Below, in pieces: positions 24,216 through 35,392 of a stretch of 64,000 nt of DNA. This stretch comes from Sphagnum compactum. Lineage: Eukaryota > Bryophyta > Sphagnopsida > Sphagnales. A program made the position numbers and the translations under genes. The stretch spans positions 22,010,001-22,074,000 of the forward strand of contig OZ234494.1 in the NCBI GenBank assembly GCA_965153455.1. The letters run 5' to 3'. The stretch's first letter is position 1. Every line of letters starts with the position of its first letter. Under the pieces are notes generated by a model, which was not told the DNA's origin, made no database searches, and saw only the letters and a program-made list of their open reading frames with translations.

Positions 24216-27119
24216 CGTTTTGTTGCTGCAGCAGCAGCTTCTTCTCCCATTCCTCCACTGAAAAGCTAATCACATGAACGAATTGTCGACTACCCAATGA
24301 CCCATTTCACTCAATCTCTCTCTTGCTCTCAGAGACTGAAGAGGACATGCACCCAATACCAAATATAGAAGGCGTCATGGGAGGGGGGGCCTCTAACAAA
24401 AACTGCAGTGAAATCTGTGCCTGTTCAAGCTCTTCACTGCAGTTGCTGGCGGATGGTCATGGTGGTGGTGCTGGATTTTCCCCAGCTCCTCTCTCTCTCT
24501 ACACAGGTGCCAATTCCTAACCCATTTTGTGATCACTCTTTCCTGGTCTGGATCTCTTGCTGCATGTAAAGCACAGATCATGCTAGGGTCCTTCTTCTTC
24601 CTCAAGGAAATAAAAACATGGACTGGGTTTTCTGTTTTCTTCATAGCCCTGCATTGCATTGCATTGCATGGCATTGAGCTTTCATGGGAATGTCAAGAAA
24701 CTAAACAACAACTTGCAAATGGGTGATGCAAGGAAGAGTTGATCTCCATCAGTTTGGTGAGCCTAATAAGTTTTGCACACCAACAAGGGGGTGTGTCACA
24801 CACTATGGCCTTGCCATTTTACATTAAAAAGTGTATCTTAAGGCAAAAGAAGAAGAATTATAGAAACTCAAATATTTCACCATGCAAAAATACACCTAAT
24901 CTTCAAAACAATCCTCTAAAAGAAACCAAAATCCTTCAAGATATTATTATAACTCTATTGTAACTAATCTCAAGTTTCAACACAAGCCAAAATATGTATC
25001 ATCTTTCAAAAATCCTCATATCAAAATAGACCTATTATTATAACCTAGGGACCAAAATCCCTTAAGCTACTATACTCTGTAATGAATCTAAACACAATCT
25101 CCTTGCCTTGGTAGGCAAAGGCCAACAAACAACAACACAGAATTTTCTAATATTATTAATGAGGTAAAGAATGTTTCCAATGTTTTTCAAGGTTTATTTT
25201 TTGACACATAGGGTGTTCAAATGATTTTGATTTGAATTGTTTGTGTGTGTGTGTGTGTGTGTATATGTATATATCTTTTCCTCATTATTTTTTCATCCTT
25301 ATAGCTATTTCATAAAATATATTTTGAGATTCTTATTAAAGAGTGGAGCTATAATCCTAAATTTGGACTAGATTTTGTTTTCATCTCTTTTTAATTACAC
25401 AAAGTTGGTTTCCTCCTTCTCTGAACTAGTTTTCACATTTTCATTGCTCCAATTTGAAACTTTTAAATATTCATGCTACACCAACATATGTCTAGTGAAC
25501 TGCACTCCTCTTTTGTACTAGTGTCGTCTATATGTATTACGAAATTTTATATAATTTGTCAAAATTTTCATGAAAATTTGGAGAACTTTTTTTCATCCAA
25601 AAATTTTAACTAATTTTTGCTGAATTTGACAAGAAGGTCGGGGTATGATGGATGGGCTTGCTCCATAAAAGTGCATGCATTTGACACGAGTTGTTCTAAA
25701 TCTAGTAATGGAAGTTTTTTTTTGTTTGAAATTTAAACTTGGCATAAAGGCCAGAGCCATTACACCATGAGCTCCTTGTTCCCCTTGTTCAATTAGGTAC
25801 TCACTTTTCATTATCAAGAGTCATCACATGATGCTAGATCTTTCAATAGTTCAATTGAGATCTTAATGGAATGGTACAAGAATAACTTCAGGGGTTTCAG
25901 GACAAGTCATTGTACTCCAATTTTTAGATGAAGTCAACATCACATGGGTGTGAAAAGAGACTCCATTACTTGTAAATTTGTGCACAATATTATGTGTGAA
26001 TTTTTTTAAAAATAAATAAAATGATTGCTTTTGAATGATTTGTGATAATGATAAGCTTGTCATTACTTATTATTCATTGGTAGTGATTAGCCCACATGTG
26101 ACATTTATATGCTCTCTCAATGTATATTATTTCATATTATTGTAGTACCTTGACCATTTCGGCAACAAATTGTTGAATAATTAATTAAATCTGATTTCTT
26201 AATTTCAACATTCGATTTTATAATTTTGAGATTTTTGGCAATGTTATGGAAGAGTCTAGTGTGTCTAGATTGCTTCAGTCTTAAGTCACCGTTATGAAAG
26301 GTTTCAAAACTTGGCAGTTGAACTTTTGATTTTATTAAAATTTTGACACAAATAATAAATAAAATTTCAAAAGTTGGACAAAACAAAACATACTTTAATT
26401 TATGTTGAAATGGTAAAGGTATTGCAATATCATTCATTAATATGAAAATAATGAATATTCAAATTCAATTTGAATGTAATAATTAATGATATTATCTTCA
26501 AATAGAGTGCATACAACTTGAAAGTGAACTTAAACAAAAAGAACAACATATGAACATGCACTAACAAGCACAAATATTTATGAGAGAATTCAATTTCTAA
26601 AATTGGCCATTCTAACATTTAAATGACCTACAAAATTAACCTAGTTAACATACATTTATAACTTCAAGAAACATGCAAAAACAAAGTGAACTTTGGGCAA
26701 AATGTGCTAGCATCATGGAAAGGAAGTTGTTTGGCTTGTAAAAACAATTATTGAATTTAACAAAAATAAATGCAAAAGTCAACACATTTACATAAATTAG
26801 CCCAACAATTACACAAATCATACTGCCCAACCATCATAACAATATTGGTGTTGTGATTCTTTCCATTACTCAATGCATTTTGCATATGGGGAATTTTACA
26901 AAGTGTAGAATTTTTGTGCAAACATGTGCACAACAAGTGCAAATGGATAGTGAGCTTGTTGTAAGTTTTGATTTCAAAAAAAAATGTAAAAAAGGACTTT
27001 TCGTCTTCCAAACTACATGTTAATTACACCATTGACGCACCTCCAAACTCTTTAATGGACTTAATTGCGAGTCCAAATGTGAAAACAACGGAAGAAGAAG
27101 GAGTTGGGGTACGTTCTCT
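24216..27119. other. 5' flank of the kinase and AT-rich intergenic sequence
   Basis: About 24,216-24,740 probably contains the promoter, leader and any missing first exon of the kinase. It has CTCT runs, as plant leaders often do. A GT dinucleotide microsatellite lies at about 25,237-25,262. The rest is AT-rich with no recognisable gene. Confidence 0.4.
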
Positions 27120-27900
27120 AATTTGTAACACTTCAAGGTAAAAGGGCGTGCTTGAGCTCCAGGATGGGGATTGGAACGAGTGACAAGCAGGTCAATTATT
27201 CACACGAACCTGCACAAACCAAACAACAAGTTGGTTAGTGCGGATTCGAGCATTTTTGGTGCATGGACAAGCCATGGGCATACACGAACTCACAAAATTC
27301 ACCATGGCCTGAACTTGGGTGAAACCACCACCTTCCCTTTTATAGTATTCTCTGTGCTTGGCCATAAGGCTTGCACCCTAATGTCATTTTGTCTCAGGAC
27401 TCCCAAGTTGGGTGTCCCGAAATTCTCGAAATTAAGATTTTTTCAACTTTTAAGGCCCATAACCTTTTTGTGCAGACCTTCGATTGAGGTGAATTCTAAA
27501 ACAAAGTTTTAGCCCTTGTTGAGAGCTTTTCAACAGTATGTGTCATGCCACCTGCACGAAAGTAAATCAGGGTGATTCTTGACTTTTAGTGGTCGGGAGT
27601 CAAATTGGCAATTTGACTCCCATCCCTTCTTTTGGCCATAACTTGTGTTTTAAGTACCCAAATGGGTCATGCGAGCCCATTTCAGACATTTACATCTCAA
27701 GAGCTTTCCAATGGTATAAGGAAATTTTCAATCCAATGAGTTTTGACCCTTGAAATGGCTCTTTAAAAATTCAGAAGTTCATAAGGACTCCAACTCCCAA
27801 AGGGAGAACTCGCTTGGGAGTATGTGGGTTCATTCCCTCGCACTCTCCTACACTCCCAGGAACATGAAATGTGACTCCCGAGCTTCACTCTCGACCCACA
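27120..27900 (+). mobile_element. Dispersed repeat family, copy 2
   Basis: Same family as 14,890-15,700. Shared features in order are GGTGCATGGACAAGCCATGGGC-like, CTTTTATAGTA, GGACTCCCAAGTTGGG, AAGGCCCATAACCTTTT, AATTTGACTCCCATCCCTTC, TTTTGGCCATAACTTGTG, GAGCTTTCCAATGGTATAAG and CCCTCGCACTCTCCTACACTCCC. It is more GC-rich and less decayed-looking than copy 1. It abuts the hAT fragment at about 27,930 almost directly. No protein is encoded that I recognise. Confidence 0.65.
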
Positions 27901-27929
27901 CCTTTACAAACCTTGTTTCGATCGCGAGC

Positions 27930-28300
27930 TCAAGGTTAAGGTCGTGACAACCATGGGCAATTTAACCAATTTCACATACTTAGGAAAGTTGCAAACATGT
28001 ACTCGAAATGTTGTCACCAAACACCACATGTTGGTCAAAAGATTGATGTCAAAAGGTGGTGCCACGCATGCTACTGCATTTGACTTCATTATCAACTTGA
28101 ACATGTATGCCATGTTGGTTATTGAAGTCATTAACATTCAAGATTTCAAAAATAAAGGTCTCCACCCCATCCACCAACTAGGTTTTGCCAAAACAAAATT
28201 ATGTTATTTTAATCACCTATAAATGTTTTGGAAAGACATTTCACAATTTGGTTATAGCCAATATTGGGGTATCCTAAGTGCATCCATGACACCATGGGTT
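27930..28300 (-). pseudogene. hAT transposase fragment (C-terminal half), inverted copy
   Basis: Read on the minus strand, this segment gives PQYWL near 28,270 and then a frame with MFKLIMKSNAVACVAPPFD and INLLTNMWCLVTTFRVHV. It parallels the 13,930-14,250 part of the plus-strand remnant (PQYWLQLDCD, MFKLTMKSNATSCMVPPFD, INFLTCTWRLMTRFQILV) with stops and frame changes. The terminal GSVEDE region is missing, and the homology stops where the neighbouring dispersed repeat begins. It is therefore a broken second family member. Confidence 0.75.
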
Positions 28301-29099
28301 AGAAACCTTGTTTCCAATTTTTGAATCAAAGTTTTTGCAAACCTTGCAAAATCAACCACAAAACCATAGATTTTAGCAAAAATAAGATATAACTAAATCC
28401 CAACAAAATCTGAATGCCACATAGATGTTCATAGTTCATCTTTGCTTGTTGGTTTGTAGAATTGTTTAACATCATCTTCACGAATAATTTTTTGTATTTT
28501 AATAACGTTCAACATCAAGGTCCACTTCATTTTCACATTTTGAAAACTTATGTTACCTTTTTGTTTCCAAGATCTTATCGAATTTTGTAAATTCTAAATG
28601 CCTTTTGGCAAATATGCAAAGTACTTGTGTAAGGTAAATAGAGGACCAATTTAAGCAAACTTAATAAAGTTTGCATTCCCAAATTAGTACAATAGGCCAT
28701 AGAAAGGATCCCTAAATAGTTTAGTGCATAGTTGTCATGGATTTGCTTTGTAGCACCAATGTCACGAACACAACCAAGACTACATGATTTTCTAACCTTA
28801 AACGGAAGTAAGGGCATACCTAGTTCCAAATTCAAATCATGAAACAAGAAAAACAAGAACAAGAACATGATAAGTGCAAACAGAATTAAACAAGATTTTA
28901 TTACAAGGAAGAAATGAAAATAAAACAAAACTATGATAAGAAAATGTACTTAAAATTGGTGTTGAACAAATTAAAGGTAATGGGGAATTTTATTTCTATT
29001 TATGCCTCTTGGGCACCTAGCTCAAAAAAGTTTTTCAAGAAGCTTTAAATTTACATGTGGCCCATGTTCACCCATGTGCGCTAATGTGCACCCATGTGT
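28301..29099. other. AT-rich intergenic sequence
   Basis: A 117-codon minus-strand frame at 28,575-28,928 has no family resemblance. The sequence upstream of the hAT fragment on the minus strand was inspected for more transposase and none was recognised. Confidence 0.35.
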
Positions 29100-29370
29100 G
29101 GACTATGAATGAACTAAGATTCAATTGAAAGTGAATTAAAATTAAACTAAAAGTGAATTTAAATTTAACTAAAAATGAATTGAAAATTAACTACGAGTGA
29201 ACTAAAAGTTAAATGGAGTGAATCAAAAATGAACTAAGGGTTAACTTGAAATGAACTCAAAGTGAACTACGAGTTAACTAGAATTGAACTATGAATTAAG
29301 TGGAAGTGAATTAAAACTTAATTGGAAGATAACTAAATTGAACTGAATATAAACTAAAAGTTAGGAACAA
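29100..29370. repeat. Degenerate short tandem repeat, about 10/20 bp unit
   Basis: The words GTGAATTAAAATTAA, GTGAACTACGAGTTAACTA and TGAACTAAGGGTTAACTTG recur about every 20 bp. The core is GAACTAxxAGTTAA. The array is AT-rich and non-coding. Confidence 0.65.
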
Positions 29371-30669
29371 GTTTATTGCAAATCATGGATGAACATTCAA
29401 ATGAATGAATTCCATAGCATTAGCATCCGTGACAACCAATCTTTATGCCTAAAAGAACATTAACACCATTTATCCCAAAGTAAATGAATTTCTGGGCAAT
29501 TTGGTTTCATGGCAAACCACCACCTATTAGTAATGCCTCCATAATTACCTTAGTTAAGTTATCATTTCCCCGATTGGCAACCACCTAGTGGAATCTTTAC
29601 CCAATTTTCCCCCACGTAACAATGGACACACAACCACAATTAGTTGTTGATTGTAAAAACTTCATCATGGAACTAAGAGCAATGTAACATATAGTTTGAA
29701 TTACTACTTTAATTACCTTTATCACTACTTGGTGCATGAATTTTGCCATGGTCCAACCCGAACTATCACTCCAATGTTTTTTGTTGTTTTTTACACATTT
29801 TGGAATAATACAAATCCGTTTTTTACATCAAACCCCATATCCTTGAACTCTAATTTTCTTATGACATGCATACTTACAAAGAAAGTCCCATTTAGGAGTA
29901 AGTAATTTGTCTTTTCCTTTTACCTTAGATACAAACCTTACATTTTTAACAATGTTCAAGTTTCTCTTTTCCTTTATAAACAATTCAACCCATGGGAGTT
30001 TTGTTGGCCATTTGTTTCGAAATTTTCTATTGACATCATAATATTTTTTTTTGACTCCTACCTTGATGAGATGGGTAAATTTTCTTTAAAGGTGTGGGAA
30101 GACTCACAAGGACATAACATATTCACTCTCATTCAAATTTGAAAGATTAGAAACACAATTAAAAAAATAAGGGAGGAGAAGATGGAATATGACCATGAGA
30201 TGAAAAAGTTACATCACAACCAAGAATGACAAGATGACCACCCACAACAAGGTTCTTTGAAGAAAAGAAATATTTGAACTCGTAAGGAGGTGGGGGTAGT
30301 GGTGGCATTGTGACAAGAGAAAATAACAACAACCAACACCTCAATTGCAACCTCTGTAACCAAACAAAACAAAGGTCTAATTCTACAATCTCAAATCCAA
30401 TGAATAAACAACAATGGACAAAAAATTACTTTACTCTTATACATGTTCTTTTTGGTTAATGCAATATTTTCTTATGTGCTAATACTTGGTCCATGAGCTC
30501 ACTATGAGGTTCCACAACAAAAGGAATAGAAAGAAACATCATCATGATTTGCAAAATGGTTACTAAAAATACCATCCCTTTTTGAGATTTTATCACTAAA
30601 CAAGTACTTGTATTTGAGTTTTTAGGGGGCTATAATTGTAATGGCAGCTTAAATATGAAGGATGAAGGT
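29371..30669. other. AT-rich intergenic sequence
   Basis: No gene, repeat array or structured element is recognised. Open frames are below 70 codons. Confidence 0.35.
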
Positions 30670-30880
30670 CAATTAAAGAACATAAAAACATGGTAATGCA
30701 TTGAAACTGAAACACATGGCAATGCACTAAAGCCAGACAAAGAATATAAACACACAATGATTCACTAAGGGTTAAGTAAGAAACAAAAGCACATGGCGAT
30801 GCATTGAGGGCTGAACAAGGAACAAAAACACACGATAATGCATTTAGGCCAAACAAAGAACAAAAACACACAATGATGCC
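30670..30880. repeat. Tandem repeat, about 39 bp unit
   Basis: About six units of the form AAAGAACAAAAACACACAATGATGCATTxAGGCCxAAC start near 30,675, 30,710, 30,739, 30,778, 30,817 and 30,855. The unit length is close to a multiple of 3. This explains the repetitive cysteine- and leucine-rich 91-codon frame on the minus strand, which I do not regard as a gene. Confidence 0.75.
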
Positions 30881-32514
30881 AAGAATACAAACTAGTAGAT
30901 GCCAAGTCCCAGGAATTTAGAAAGCTTCAATAATGAATTTAAAAATTCAAAAAAATGCGAAAAACAAGAACATGGGAAAATGAAGAAGGCTTATTTCGTC
31001 TAAAAATAGGTTGTAATTTAAGGTTTAAGCCTTAAGGTCTCCGATCACACCTCAACAATGAACAAAAACCAACCATAAGGAATCATGCAACTTCAAAATT
31101 TTCAAGTTTGAACAATCAATTCCTTTTCCAAATCCATGGAGGCTTGGAGGATGGCCACTAGAATTGAAGCCTAAAAGTATTTTGAAGTGCCAACAATCAA
31201 TTGCAAATTTTATAAGAAGTCCCTCATTCATGAATCACCAACAATAAATATACCTAAAACCCTACAACTTCAAGTTCTAGAAGCTCATGCAATTCTCTTT
31301 ACTGATCTTTAAATCAAGCAAAGGATCTTTTAGTGGCGAATTTTACAACGAACCATTAAAAATAGTTGACAAAGAGGATTTAAAAATTATAAAAGTAAGC
31401 GACGAAAAGGGTTTTAAAACTTTAAATGCAAGTGATGAAGAAGATTAGAAAGTGTAAGAGCAAAGGCAACTATGAAAGACGAAAGGGAAAAAATTGACTC
31501 TCTATCTTCACACATGTATGATGGAGCTGACTCCTCCTTATTGGCTAACGATGGAGGGGTGCTTGTGATCATCCAACAACAGCTCAGTTGTTTTTGGCAA
31601 TGTCATCACTTTTTCTAACCTTTATTCCCTTTCACATGCCCTAATTTCCCTAAGCTTTTTGACGAAAATTCGCACTAAAAAAAAAGATGGAACCAAGTTC
31701 ATTTTTACAATGATGTGCAACCTTCATTCAAAAATGGCAATAAAGGTTATTTTCCTGGTCTTACATGGTTATCTTCTAAGGTTGACTAAAATCATAATTC
31801 ATTATAAAGTCATCTTTCAATTTGATTTCAGGTAAATATTGAGAAATTATCAACATTTATGAAGGTATAGAACCATACTAACATGGTGCATGCCCATTGA
31901 TGCCATGCTATTCTTAAAGGATCTACTTCATTTCAAGTCCAAATATCTGAAGGTTGATGGATAGGTAAACATGTTCTTCTCCCCCTTCTTCTTAAAAACT
32001 TGTCAAATTTTGCTCATGTTTAATGAGGATGGTTTCTACAATGGAATGTTCTCCCCGGGGGTTGTTATGGAATATAAAAAGAGCGAAACTAGTTTTTATG
32101 TGATGTACATTGGCGTTAAGATGGACATATTATAGTGTGTAAAGGTAACACCCGAAGACAAGGGCATTATGAGAAGGATAGCCCAAGCGATGCAATAGTT
32201 GAGTGTTGGCCCAATTTTGATGATGCCTTTGTTCAAAGATGTTGCCCCCATGTCAAGCTATTGCCAAAAAAGATCTTCTTCTTTCTAAAGCCAAAAACCT
32301 GCTTCAAGAGCCTCCCTTAGGTAACGGAAAACTACAATTTAAAACAAGGCCTCAAAATACACTAGGAACTTGTATTTTAAAGTTTTTATGTGATAGTTAA
32401 AGCCCAAGGCTATGAGCTTCACCGTGCTTAAAGACCTATAGGACTTTTATTTTGTTTGAATGGCTAGACTTAAGTAGGCTAAAGGGTTCTCATCCAATCA
32501 CATCCCCCAATAAC
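30881..32514. other. Intergenic, no gene recognised
   Basis: AT-rich to moderate composition. A stretch at about 32,000-32,330 reads more like decayed coding sequence than its flanks, with longer gaps between stops, but I could not assign it to a family. Confidence 0.3.
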
Positions 32515-32588
32515 CTTTTTGGTTCATTGTGTTCCCAATGGTCATTTCACCCAGGAAACAACCATTGGGAACGTAGTAAACCCAAAAA
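32515..32588. repeat. Imperfect inverted repeat (hairpin)
   Basis: GTTCCCAATGGT (32,531-32,542) is exactly complementary to ACCATTGGGAAC (32,561-32,572), with 18 nt between. Pairing extends outward imperfectly with one bulge (TTTTTGGTTCATT against AGTAAACCCAAAAA). It could be a foldback element; nothing else in the area explains it. Confidence 0.55.
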
Positions 32589-33079
32589 AAGAAGAAGCTC
32601 CAATTCATACAATATATGTTGTTTTTAAAATTTTTGTTAAAATCAAATCGAGGAGTATAAGGGTAGTAGGTCGAGATAAGAATCTTGCTCATAACAAAGA
32701 GGTCTTGGGATCAAACTCGATAACAAAATGTGTTATGTTGCATTTCTTTAGCCATGGTGAGAGACCCACGAAATGGGTAAAATATGATGCAACACTACCA
32801 ACATATATAGGTATTTGCAAAATTCTTTCACCCAAAAAAATTCGAAGGCCCATGGGAACAAGGAACAAAGTAATCTCAATCTCATCCCACCATTTTTCAA
32901 AAATATGAATATATACCCCATTCCATAATTGCATTAACAATAATATATTCTAAAATTATCGACATCCATGCCCATCATTAGCCTTAATGTAAAATAATTT
33001 AATTTTAATTTCAATTTCAATTTTCAAATTTTTTTAACAAAAAAACTGATGGACCAAGAAATTCACATCACCTTGGTGT

Positions 33080-33138
33080 ACATGTATACATATACTCTCT
33101 ACATATACTTGTTGTAGAGAGTATATTTGTATACATGT
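33080..33138. repeat. Near-perfect palindrome, 24-bp arms
   Basis: ACATGTATACATATACTCTC continues into TACA (33,080-33,103). After a 9-nt loop it is mirrored by TGTAGAGAGTATATTTGTAT followed by ACATGT (33,113-33,138), with a 2-nt insertion in the right arm. It lies about 0.9 kb upstream of the F-box gene and just before CT-rich leader-like sequence. Confidence 0.7.
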
Positions 33139-33275
33139 ATGTGTATTTTTCTATGTACATTTTCGTATATTGTTAGGTAGTTAGTATTTTTTACATATTC
33201 ACGTGTAGATACTTTTATACACACTCGCTTATACGTACTTTATACGTATTTCGTTCCCTTCTCTCCCCTCCCCCC

Positions 33276-33344
33276 CCCGCCTCTCTCTCTCTCTCTCTCT
33301 CTCTCGTCTTCTGTCTGTGTCTCTCTTTCTCCTGTCTTTGTCGG

Positions 33345-33381
<37 letters not shown>
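33276..33381. repeat. CT-dinucleotide microsatellite pair
   Basis: Two CT runs (about 33,282-33,304 and 33,349-33,378) are separated by a CT-biased linker. Such tracts are common in plant core promoters and 5' leaders. The position 640-740 bp upstream of the F-box ATG suits a promoter or leader. Nested open frames here, rich in Ser-Leu or Arg-Glu, are repeat artefacts. Confidence 0.7.
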
Positions 33382-33752
33382 CTTGACAGCAGCCATTTGG
33401 TCTCTCTCCATCAGAATTGTAAAAAGGTTTGTCGTACTGTTGTTTGTTGGAAGAATCAAGGACTTGAAGTGTCAATTCTGGGAAAAGCTCCACCACATCA
33501 GTCGGCCATCATCGGAGCTAGGTAGCCAGCCAAGCAGGGAACGCCACAAATAAAATAGGGGCTAGCTCCTCCTCTTCCTCCTCCTCCTTCGCTGCTGCCT
33601 AATAATTATTGCTACAAAACCTTTTTTCTCTTGCCTCTCTCCTCACAAGTGTTTCTTTTTTCGCACAATTCACTTGCTTGCTTTGAAATGTCCTGTCTGG
33701 TTGGTGACTGGAGGTTGGAACGACAAGAAGAAGAAGAAGAAGAAGAAGAAGA

Positions 33753-33857
33753 ATGTGCCTATTTGAGAAATTAGGATCATGTTTTAGAGCGAGCTTGAAC
33801 ATGCATCTATCTGCTTCTGAAGGATTTGATGTGTTTTTGCCTTGTTTCATTCAGTGA
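33753..33857 (+). promoter_or_regulatory. Upstream ORF 1 in the F-box leader (34 codons)
   Basis: An ATG immediately after a GAA-repeat opens a frame beginning MCLFEKLGSC. It closes at TGA before the F-box start. If transcription starts at or before the CT tract, this ORF is in the leader and could dampen translation of the main frame. The transcript start is not known. Confidence 0.4.
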
Positions 33858-33977
33858 GGAAAATTGGCTTGTGCGTGAAGCCGAGTGCTGCAGATCATGT
33901 GTGTATTACTAGGATTCTGGTTTGCATCAGAGCTTGTTGTTCTTGTGGTGTGTTAGGCTGGGAGGCATAGGTAGTCG

Positions 33978-34076
33978 ATGATCGCCGCGGCTCAAGGTAA
34001 ACCAGAATTGCTGCAGTCATGTGTTCTAAGCCGCGCTGCAAACAATTGCCTCAAGCCGTGGTGTTCGCCATACTAG
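33978..34076 (+). promoter_or_regulatory. Upstream ORF 2 overlapping the F-box start codon (32 codons)
   Basis: ATG at 33,978 (context GTCGATGATCG) opens a frame beginning MIAAAQGKPELL. It runs out of frame through the main ATG at 34,019 and stops at TAG 34,074-34,076. A ribosome translating it cannot reinitiate at the main start without backing up, so it is a plausible strong repressor of F-box translation if present in the mRNA. Confidence 0.45.
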
Positions 34077-35392
34077 CGAAACTGCCAGTGGTAGAGCAAT
34101 TGCGAATGCGTCTAGTGTGCAAGCAATGGAACGCGGAGCTCTCGTCGCCTCAGTTCCTGGCGTCGTGCGATCCGGATCACACCGATCCCTGCTTACCGAT
34201 TCTTCGGTACCAAGCTCCTGGCGACACGAGCGAATTCAGGTTTGTTGCATACAATCCGAGCACAAAGGCATGGATCAAGCTTTGTCTCGACTTCCTTCCC
34301 GTCGATTCTTCTTCTCCGAAACATGTGAGAGCAGGCGGCGCTGGTCTCCTTCTCGTAGAGGCGGCTGCCGCTGCTGTTGCCGACGAAGCATCGGTAGCCG
34401 GAAAATTGTTCGTGTGCAATCCTCTCAACAAATCCTACAAGGAGCTTCCGACATGTCCTGCGCTCAGACTGTTTTCAGCCGCCATCGCCGTGGACAAGCA
34501 CACAAAAACCTACAAGGTGATCGCCAGAGGAAACAATCCGCCGACTTGTTGTCTGCTCAACACGTATGTGTACAATCCGTCAGTGAACCAGCAGCAATGG
34601 CGACTCGTGCAGCAGCATCTCAATTCAGATCAATCCGTACTCTTACGGCCAAGACAAGAGCGGCTATGGCACAAAGACAGCCTCTACTTCGGCAGCAACA
34701 AATGGTGTGGACTTCTTGCATACAACTTGCAGCAGGAGCAGCAGCCTGATGAAGAGCAGCATGAAGAAGTCTTTGTCGTAAATTCTTCGTCTTCTCGAGT
34801 CGTTTCGTCTACCATTTTGCATCGTCTCAAGCGCCCAGCGTCCTCTTCGTGCGAGGAATTCACAATGCAGTTGCGATGGTTCACCATGACGGAGTTCCAG
34901 AACCACATCTTCTGCGCAGGTCTCATGGTGAACACAGAAGCCAACAATTTTGCAGAAGAAGACATCCCGCCACGCATTTGGCAACTGGAAACGGATCAGC
35001 AACCACAACAGGAGCAGCAGCAGCAGCAACAGCTACAACAGCAAGCACGCGTGAATTGGAAACCGATTGCAGAAATGCCGCAGTACCTCTGGGACAAGCT
35101 TTTGGAGAGCACACCGGATTACTTATTTCGCATGAGATTCATCAGCCATAGCAGCAGCATTGTGTTCATCGCAGACTTGCACGATGATCACTCTGCCCTA
35201 GAGGTGGCGTCTTCTTATTCTTCTTCTTCTTCTTATCCTTGCGAGATGGTGACATATGATCTCGCCACAAACACATGGGATGAGCTTCCCACGTTTGCAA
35301 TCCCGACGACGAGGACAGCATCATCATCTGAATCCTCCATCGTCACCATTTGCGATTGCGCTTTCGAATCAAGATTGGACATCTTCGCCTAA
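34019..35392 (+). CDS. F-box protein, beta-propeller (kelch/galactose-oxidase-like) type
   Basis: A single exon encodes 457 residues. An F-box lies at about residues 8-48 (LPQAVVFAILAKLPVVEQLR, then RLVCKQWNAEL), the part that would bind SKP1 in an SCF ubiquitin ligase. A long C-terminal region follows with features of plant F-box beta-propellers: FVAYNPSTKAWIKLCLDFLP near 75-95, LFVCNPLNKSYKELP near 129-143, and MVTYDLATNTWDELP near 410-424. A glutamine-rich tract (about 325-345) and serine runs near 398-406 look like local repeat expansion. ATG 34,019 is the first in-frame ATG, just before the F-box. No introns are needed. The substrate is unknown. F-box and propeller membership is read from the sequence; I cannot assign a named orthologue. 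Two upstream ORFs suggest translational control. Confidence 0.88.
   Translation: MCSKPRCKQLPQAVVFAILAKLPVVEQLRMRLVCKQWNAELSSPQFLASCDPDHTDPCLPILRYQAPGDTSEFRFVAYNPSTKAWIKLCLDFLPVDSSSPKHVRAGGAGLLLVEAAAAAVADEASVAGKLFVCNPLNKSYKELPTCPALRLFSAAIAVDKHTKTYKVIARGNNPPTCCLLNTYVYNPSVNQQQWRLVQQHLNSDQSVLLRPRQERLWHKDSLYFGSNKWCGLLAYNLQQEQQPDEEQHEEVFVVNSSSSRVVSSTILHRLKRPASSSCEEFTMQLRWFTMTEFQNHIFCAGLMVNTEANNFAEEDIPPRIWQLETDQQPQQEQQQQQQLQQQARVNWKPIAEMPQYLWDKLLESTPDYLFRMRFISHSSSIVFIADLHDDHSALEVASSYSSSSSYPCEMVTYDLATNTWDELPTFAIPTTRTASSSESSIVTICDCAFESRLDIFA

Noticed and set aside
24216-24270. EEWEKKLLLQQQ as the kinase N-terminal linker
   Set aside because: It is in a different frame from the first PAS exon, and I found no splice pair that reconciles them, so I did not include it in the model.
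28575-28928. A 117-codon minus-strand frame next to the hAT fragment
   Set aside because: No resemblance to transposase or any family, and AT-rich hydrophobic composition is expected by chance.
30596-30871. A 91-codon minus-strand frame with repeated Cys/Leu segments
   Set aside because: Explained by the 39-bp tandem repeat, whose length is a multiple of 3.
33215-33496. Arg-Glu-rich and Ser-Leu-rich frames
   Set aside because: Products of the CT/GA dinucleotide microsatellite read in different frames.
34117-35151. Long overlapping frames within the F-box gene on both strands
   Set aside because: Shadows of the 457-codon F-box frame, caused by its GC-balanced, codon-repeat-rich sequence. 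They have no domains of their own.
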